A DNA stretch of 54,398 bases from Gemmatimonadota bacterium (GTDB taxonomy: Bacteria; Latescibacterota; UBA2968). How positions within the stretch are numbered: the stretch's first letter is position 1; each line of letters starts with the position of its first letter. Shown one piece after another: positions 50,313-54,398 of this stretch. The DNA is taken from contig VXRD01000143.1 in NCBI GenBank assembly GCA_009838845.1, forward strand, positions 1 through 54,398, read 5' to 3'. A model generated the notes under the pieces. The model saw only the letters and a list, made by a program, of their open reading frames with translations, was not told where the DNA came from and made no database searches. The translations under genes were made by a program, and so were the position numbers.

Positions 50313-51623
50313 TTAATCATTCCTGTTTTCGCTTTTCGCCAAACTGGCACAGACCAGTTCTTTGTCATTTCGGGCGAACACATGTTTATAGGCAAACGCA
50401 GGATGTGACCACGTGACACCACCTCTGCGGTTCAACTGGTCGCGCGTCGGTTCGATCAGTTTCGCGCGGCTGATGATATTCAGCCCGTCCGGCGAAAGCG
50501 TTGTAATCAGGAGTTCGCCGCGCTCATTAAACATCCAGACCTTATCGCCATTTTGGATAAAATGGATGTTGCTCCAGCGCGCTTTCGGAACCGCGGTGAG
50601 GTCTTCCCAAATCCGGTCGCCGTTGCGGGCATCGAGACAGCGGAGTTCCCCATAGCTATCCACACCGTAAATGTAATCGCCGAGTCGGATCGGGGTTGAC
50701 ATCGTGGAATGGAGCGCGTCTGTGTTCCGTTCATTTCTACCCTTACGGTGCCAGCCGAATTGCATTATCGGCTTATCTGGATTCAGTTTCAGCAGCAATG
50801 AGCCTTCAAAGAAATCAGTGATAAACAATTCATTTTGGTAAAAAACGGGACTTGCGATCCCGATCTCCATGCGAGTCGGGGGAAACGGATGGCGCCAATG
50901 CGTGCTGCCTGTCTGCGGGTTGAGCCCAGCGATATTTCTACCTGTCCAACAGACGAGCACCCGCTCGCCCCCCTGTGTAATCACAATTGGAGCTGAATAA
51001 GATGCGTTGTCTTCAAGGGCTTTCCATTTTTCGGCTCCGGTTTTGTGATCGAAAGCGACGATGCACGCTCCGGGCGTGCCGCCGATTTGGACGATGAGGT
51101 GTGAACCCTCGACAATCGGCGCGCTCGCAATCCCCCAGGTTGGCATCTCAATATTGTATTCGGCGTTGAGGTCTTTTTTCCACTTCAACGTGCCGGTTGC
51201 AGCATCAAAGCAGTGGAGATGCCCCATCGCCCCTAAGGCGTAAGCGAGTCCGTCATGAATGATAACATTGGCTCGAGGCCCGGCGGTATAGTCAATTCGG
51301 TATTCACAATCGTAGGTGAAGGACCAGATCAATTCACCTGTTTCCCAGTCGAAACAGTGAACACGTTCGACCTGTTTCGGTTTCGCGAGACGGTCAGTAA
51401 CGTAAACGCGCCCGTCAGCGACGCTCGGGCCGCTATAGCCGCTGCCGATTGGTACTCGCCAACGAATCGGGATCTCCGGTCCGTCAAATGCCTCCAATAT
51501 CCCGGTTTCGCTCCAAACACCGTCCCGGTGCGGTCCCCGCCACTGCGGCCATTCATCGGCTAAAATCGAAGAGAGGGGGACAAGCACAGCGAGCAGCATT
51601 AGTTTCAATAGGATTCGGTTCAT
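50313..51623 (-). CDS. Exported PQQ-like beta-propeller protein
   Basis: The 436-aa product begins with an N-terminal signal peptide (MNRILLKLMLLAVLVPLSSILA) and then WPQWRGPHRDGVWSETG, the start of planctomycete-type outer-membrane/PQQ-like proteins. Repeated motifs such as LHCFDAATGTLKWKK, CIVAFDHKTGAEKWK, IAGLNPQTGSTHWR and LRCLDARNGDRIWED are the BamB-type blades. No catalytic residues of a quinoprotein dehydrogenase are evident. It starts 2 nt after the serine hydrolase stop, so they are co-transcribed. Confidence 0.85.
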   Translation of the reverse strand: MNRILLKLMLLAVLVPLSSILADEWPQWRGPHRDGVWSETGILEAFDGPEIPIRWRVPIGSGYSGPSVADGRVYVTDRLAKPKQVERVHCFDWETGELIWSFTYDCEYRIDYTAGPRANVIIHDGLAYALGAMGHLHCFDAATGTLKWKKDLNAEYNIEMPTWGIASAPIVEGSHLIVQIGGTPGACIVAFDHKTGAEKWKALEDNASYSAPIVITQGGERVLVCWTGRNIAGLNPQTGSTHWRHPFPPTRMEIGIASPVFYQNELFITDFFEGSLLLKLNPDKPIMQFGWHRKGRNERNTDALHSTMSTPIRLGDYIYGVDSYGELRCLDARNGDRIWEDLTAVPKARWSNIHFIQNGDKVWMFNERGELLITTLSPDGLNIISRAKLIEPTRDQLNRRGGVTWSHPAFAYKHVFARNDKELVCASLAKSENRND

Positions 51624-51625
51624 GG

Positions 51626-52978
51626 TTAATCTTGTCCTTTTTTAAAACGCAAATTTTTGACCCGGTTTCCCGTTAGCCTGAACCCTGTAACCCGTCCCGC
51701 ATCGTTTCGCGTAAAATAAACTTCTGGAAAAAACCACGCATCCCCGACGAAATGATCGTCGTTACAGGTTAGCGATATGTCGTCATGCCGTCTGTGTTGC
51801 GCCACGAGCCGGTCTCCTCGCACACCAATGGTATAGGTGGTATCGAGTTCTTCAGTGTAATAATCGCCTTCGAATTTTGACAACTGTTCTGGTGATAGGG
51901 GTTCGGTCTCGTTGCTTTCAGAGGGTTGCTTATCCGGCTCGAGTGCCTCGGGCGCAAGGGCATCAGCGAGATAGATATCAGCGATCTTTTTCGCCAAATT
52001 AAGCGGATTAAAGGTCTCCAGATTGCACAGTATGACAATGCCAAATTTCTGATCCGGAAAGCGTATGAGATGGCTGCGAAATCCCCGCCATGATCCGCCG
52101 TGTCCGGCCGTTTTCAGTGCTCTGTACTCGCCGATGTCCAATCCGAAGGCGTAACTGATCTGTTTCCCATTATTGAGAACCCCTCGCTGATGCATCTGCT
52201 CAACCACTGCCTGTCCGCCTATCTGTGCATCGTCAAAGTTCAGAATCCACTTTGATAGATCTTCTACTGTTGAATAGAGCGAACTCGAACCGAGAGCGGT
52301 TAAATTGTTCACGGCATTCTTGAATTCACCGTCTTTCACGGACAAATAGGAATACGCCCGGTTCTTTACAATCATCTCGTGGTCATCGTGAAAGTGGGTG
52401 CTGGTCATGGCGAGGGGCTTAAAGATGTTGGCGTCTGTCCATTCGCGAAATGAATCTCCCGTTATTTTTTCGACGATTTCTGCCAGCAGATTATACCCCG
52501 TATTTGAGTATAAAAACGTTGCTCCAGGCTCGAAATTGAGTTCTTTCTGGCGTCTTACCATTTTCAAAATATGTTTAAACGAAATTACGTCATCCATCTC
52601 TCCGCCCGCGATGACAAGTGCCTGTACCCAATCCCGCAGTCCACTCGTGTGATGCACCAGATGTCGAATCGTTATTTTTGTTCCAAAATCCGGGACATCG
52701 GGCAAGTGCATCCGAATGTCGTCATCCAGCGAGAGTTTCCCTTCGTGTAACAACGTGGCGATGGCAAAGCCCGCAAATTGCTTGGAGACCGAAGCAATGT
52801 CGAAGATGGTTGTCGGCGAAATGGGGATGTCGTATTCCAGATTCGCCATCCCGTATCCGCGCTTGTAGATAATTTCGCTGTCTTTGATAACCGATAGGGC
52901 GGCACCAGGGGAATCTGGCTTGTCCCATTCCGCGAATACTTGATCGACTTTTGCCTCAAGTGACTCGTGATTTGTCAT
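51626..52978 (-). CDS. Serine hydrolase, class C beta-lactamase fold, with C-terminal extension
   Basis: The 450-aa product has SVSK (S63-K66) in FDIASVSKQFAG, YSN in FLYSNTGYN and HGG in AGHGGSWRGF. After the catalytic domain (about residue 340) a linker leads to a C-terminal domain (SKFEGDYYTEELDTTY), common in family members that act on peptide or ester substrates. No signal peptide is visible. It has weaker relatives here at 4917 and sits between class A-like and PQQ propeller genes. Confidence 0.85.
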   Translation of the reverse strand: MTNHESLEAKVDQVFAEWDKPDSPGAALSVIKDSEIIYKRGYGMANLEYDIPISPTTIFDIASVSKQFAGFAIATLLHEGKLSLDDDIRMHLPDVPDFGTKITIRHLVHHTSGLRDWVQALVIAGGEMDDVISFKHILKMVRRQKELNFEPGATFLYSNTGYNLLAEIVEKITGDSFREWTDANIFKPLAMTSTHFHDDHEMIVKNRAYSYLSVKDGEFKNAVNNLTALGSSSLYSTVEDLSKWILNFDDAQIGGQAVVEQMHQRGVLNNGKQISYAFGLDIGEYRALKTAGHGGSWRGFRSHLIRFPDQKFGIVILCNLETFNPLNLAKKIADIYLADALAPEALEPDKQPSESNETEPLSPEQLSKFEGDYYTEELDTTYTIGVRGDRLVAQHRRHDDISLTCNDDHFVGDAWFFPEVYFTRNDAGRVTGFRLTGNRVKNLRFKKGQD

Positions 52979-53004
52979 TGGTTACCTTCTCTCGGCGCTC
53001 TTAC

Positions 53005-53796
53005 CTATATCATACCCGTCACTTGCATCGCGGTCCTGGCAATCTCGGAGAGCGCGCATTCGCCGGTGACGCGGTCGCCGAGTTCCCGGCTGTAGAGGGC
53101 AATCACCATCGTCCCTGCTGGAGATTCGACGAAGCCGACGTCATTGATTACCCCCCGATTCGAGCCGGTTTTGGAACCCCAGCGATAGGTTTTGGAGGTC
53201 GGCACATATCGGCCGATGCGGCGACCATTCTGTTGCTGGGTCAAGGTGGTGAGCATGGCCTGACAGGATGCGGGGGATGCAGCCTGGTCGTCAAGGATTG
53301 TCTTGACGACGGTAGTGTAGTCGTTGGGTGTAGCCCAATTTTCCTGTTCCCCTTCAATTGCGAGACGTCCGCGCATGGGACGTCCGAGGCAGGAGGCAGT
53401 CATACCGAGGTCTCGCATTGTCGCGTTGATGCGATCCATTCCGACCACTTCAATCAATATGTTGGTGGCGGTGTTGTCGCTGATGGACATCATCAAGTAG
53501 AGGAGATCTCCAAACGACAGTTGCAGTCCGGTATGCATGTGTCGCAGCACACCACTGCCGGGAGATTTATCCTTAGAGCGGACGATGTATGTGTCGTCGA
53601 GCGCGAGTGTGCCGCGATCAATGGCTCTGTAGATCTCGATCATGATCGGGATTTTAACTGTGCTGGCCGCCGGAAACTGATGATCACCTCGTGAGGCCCA
53701 ACGCTCTCCCTGAGGCGAAATCACACTGACGCCGATCGTGCCGGGCGATTCGTAATCTTTAACCGTTTGTTCCAGCTTGCTCCAGTCTGTGGTCAT
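53005..53796 (-). CDS. Class A beta-lactamase-like serine hydrolase
   Basis: The 263-aa product has STVK (S45-K48), SDN (S106-N108) and KTG (K209-G211), the three canonical blocks. The omega-loop Glu is not clearly in an ExxLN context: the only nearby acids are in AIEGEQENWATP. It also lacks a signal peptide, whereas secreted beta-lactamases have one. It could be a cytoplasmic peptidase/esterase-like relative rather than a resistance enzyme. AGGAG precedes ATG 53796. Confidence 0.8.
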   Translation of the reverse strand: MTTDWSKLEQTVKDYESPGTIGVSVISPQGERWASRGDHQFPAASTVKIPIMIEIYRAIDRGTLALDDTYIVRSKDKSPGSGVLRHMHTGLQLSFGDLLYLMMSISDNTATNILIEVVGMDRINATMRDLGMTASCLGRPMRGRLAIEGEQENWATPNDYTTVVKTILDDQAASPASCQAMLTTLTQQQNGRRIGRYVPTSKTYRWGSKTGSNRGVINDVGFVESPAGTMVIALYSRELGDRVTGECALSEIARTAMQVTGMI

Positions 53797-53819
53797 GGTG
53801 ACGCTCCTGAAACTCCGTC

Positions 53820-54050
53820 TCAGTTTGTCACTACCAGTGCGTCTTTGGCTTTGCGAGGCAGTTTGACGAGGATGAAATAAGATTCGGGATACAAGTAGTC
53901 TTCTCTTGATTCATCAATGACTCTCAAATACCCCTCTTGCGCCGCTTCTTCGTCAGGCAGAATCTGGTAGATCTTCCGCTTCTCCAGATCGTCGCAGTCT
54001 CTGTTCTCAATACACAGCGCGAATTGAGATTCTGATAGGTTCTTTTTCAT
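53820..54050 (-). CDS. Small conserved hypothetical protein
   Basis: The 76-aa product contains FALCIENRDCDDLEKRKIYQILPDEEAAQEGYLRVIDESREDYLYP, a pattern I know from a common bacterial hypothetical family of SH3-like size with no known role. It overlaps the broken nuclease-like gene by 44 nt. Confidence 0.7.
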   Translation of the reverse strand: MKKNLSESQFALCIENRDCDDLEKRKIYQILPDEEAAQEGYLRVIDESREDYLYPESYFILVKLPRKAKDALVVTN

Positions 54051-54398
54051 TTTGGAAATCCATTCCTTGAAATTCTTTGTGAGTCCGGAAGTAAGTTTCT
54101 GCTATCTCATAAATCCTTTCATCTGAAAGTTCATGCGCCCAAGCTGCATATTCGAGCAGTTGCGCTACCGCTTCTCTTGGAGCTTTACCCTTTTTCAGTT
54201 CGACAATAATAAGATTTCCAGCCGAATTGACCCCAAGAAGGTCAGGAAAGATGGTCCCTTCTTCAACTATGGCAGATGTTTATCTGCCAATCCAGAGAAT
54301 AGGCTCTTGAGCAAATGCCCAAGGACTACGCTCAAGCCAACTCTCCAGATGGTTTTCAAGTTCGAGATTTGTTTTTTGCGCGATAACGAGTTCAGCAT
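54007..54398 (-). pseudogene. PD-(D/E)XK nuclease-like gene (NucS/DUF91-type), broken by in-frame stop
   Basis: On the minus strand one frame reads ...LELENHLESWLERSPWAF then WIGR-stop-TSAIVEEGTIFPDLLGV, NLIIVELKKGKAPREAV, and on to IRAVY and a stop at 54007. The continuous homology on both sides of TAA (54282-54280) shows a CAA-to-TAA nonsense change at a position that is normally Gln. FPD and IVELKKG are the typical catalytic D and E-x-K residues. The 5' end is beyond the window. It may be a pseudogene, a sequencing error or a readthrough case. Confidence 0.6.

Noticed and set aside
1-54398. tRNA, rRNA, CRISPR array or insertion sequence
   Set aside because: No cloverleaf-like sequence, repeat-spacer pattern or transposase gene was seen in any gap.

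Overview
The window reads as a chromosomal piece (roughly balanced GC, dense genes, few gaps) of an uncultured Gram-negative-type bacterium. Ribosomal genes in the order rplM-rpsI-rpsB-tsf, a short EF-Ts, a YWTD-repeat protein, a PQQ-type propeller, phytanoyl-CoA dioxygenase, ADP-ribosylglycohydrolase and Gfo/Idh genes together resemble what is known from FCB/PVC-type environmental lineages such as Latescibacterota or Poribacteria. This placement is an inference; there is no rRNA gene here to settle it. TTG and GTG starts are common, and promoters close to TTGACA-17-TATAAT are easy to see. There are no tRNA, rRNA, CRISPR or transposase genes.

Region 1 (1-36.4 kb) is mostly core metabolism and information processing. 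After a YWTD propeller gene comes an isolated transcription unit with its own promoter and terminator (898-1181) that looks like a structured RNA carrying an 11-codon ORF behind an almost perfect anti-SD match. Then come rplM-rpsI-rpsB-tsf-frr (no pyrH between tsf and frr), aroC, an acyl-adenylating enzyme, YkvA-mutY, two SDRs, and a minus-strand block (small membrane proteins, VOC protein, rdgB, rph, a DnaC/IstB-like ATPase, smpB, SirB1-like, mnmG, bioB, a one-domain ChrA). The plus strand resumes with a TPR protein, a methyltransferase, efp, accB-accC-gcvH, HNH-trpS-scpA-scpB-rluB-cmk-plsC-rpsA, mtaB, a conserved unknown and mutS.

Region 2 (36.4-42.9 kb) is accessory: a decayed RelE-type toxin behind an antitoxin-like gene, a DUF433/DUF5615 toxin-antitoxin pair sitting between two copies of the 3' end of a phytanoyl-CoA dioxygenase gene, a GNAT, a large imperfect palindrome, a TIM-barrel isomerase, a methyltransferase, and a DapA-like aldolase overlapping an ADP-ribosylglycohydrolase.

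Region 3 (42.9-50.2 kb) is a tightly packed minus-strand operon. In transcription order it encodes a Gfo/Idh oxidoreductase, HAD phosphatase, an unrecognised protein with a duplicated RFxCGxTH motif, an MtaA/UroD-like zinc methyltransferase, a corrinoid protein, a RamA-like corrinoid reactivase and a homocysteine-methyltransferase-like protein. Together these look like a complete corrinoid methyl-transfer module of unknown substrate. Region 4 (50.3-54.4 kb) holds a PQQ propeller protein, class C and class A serine beta-lactamase-fold proteins, a small conserved unknown, and a nuclease-like gene broken by an in-frame stop at the window edge.
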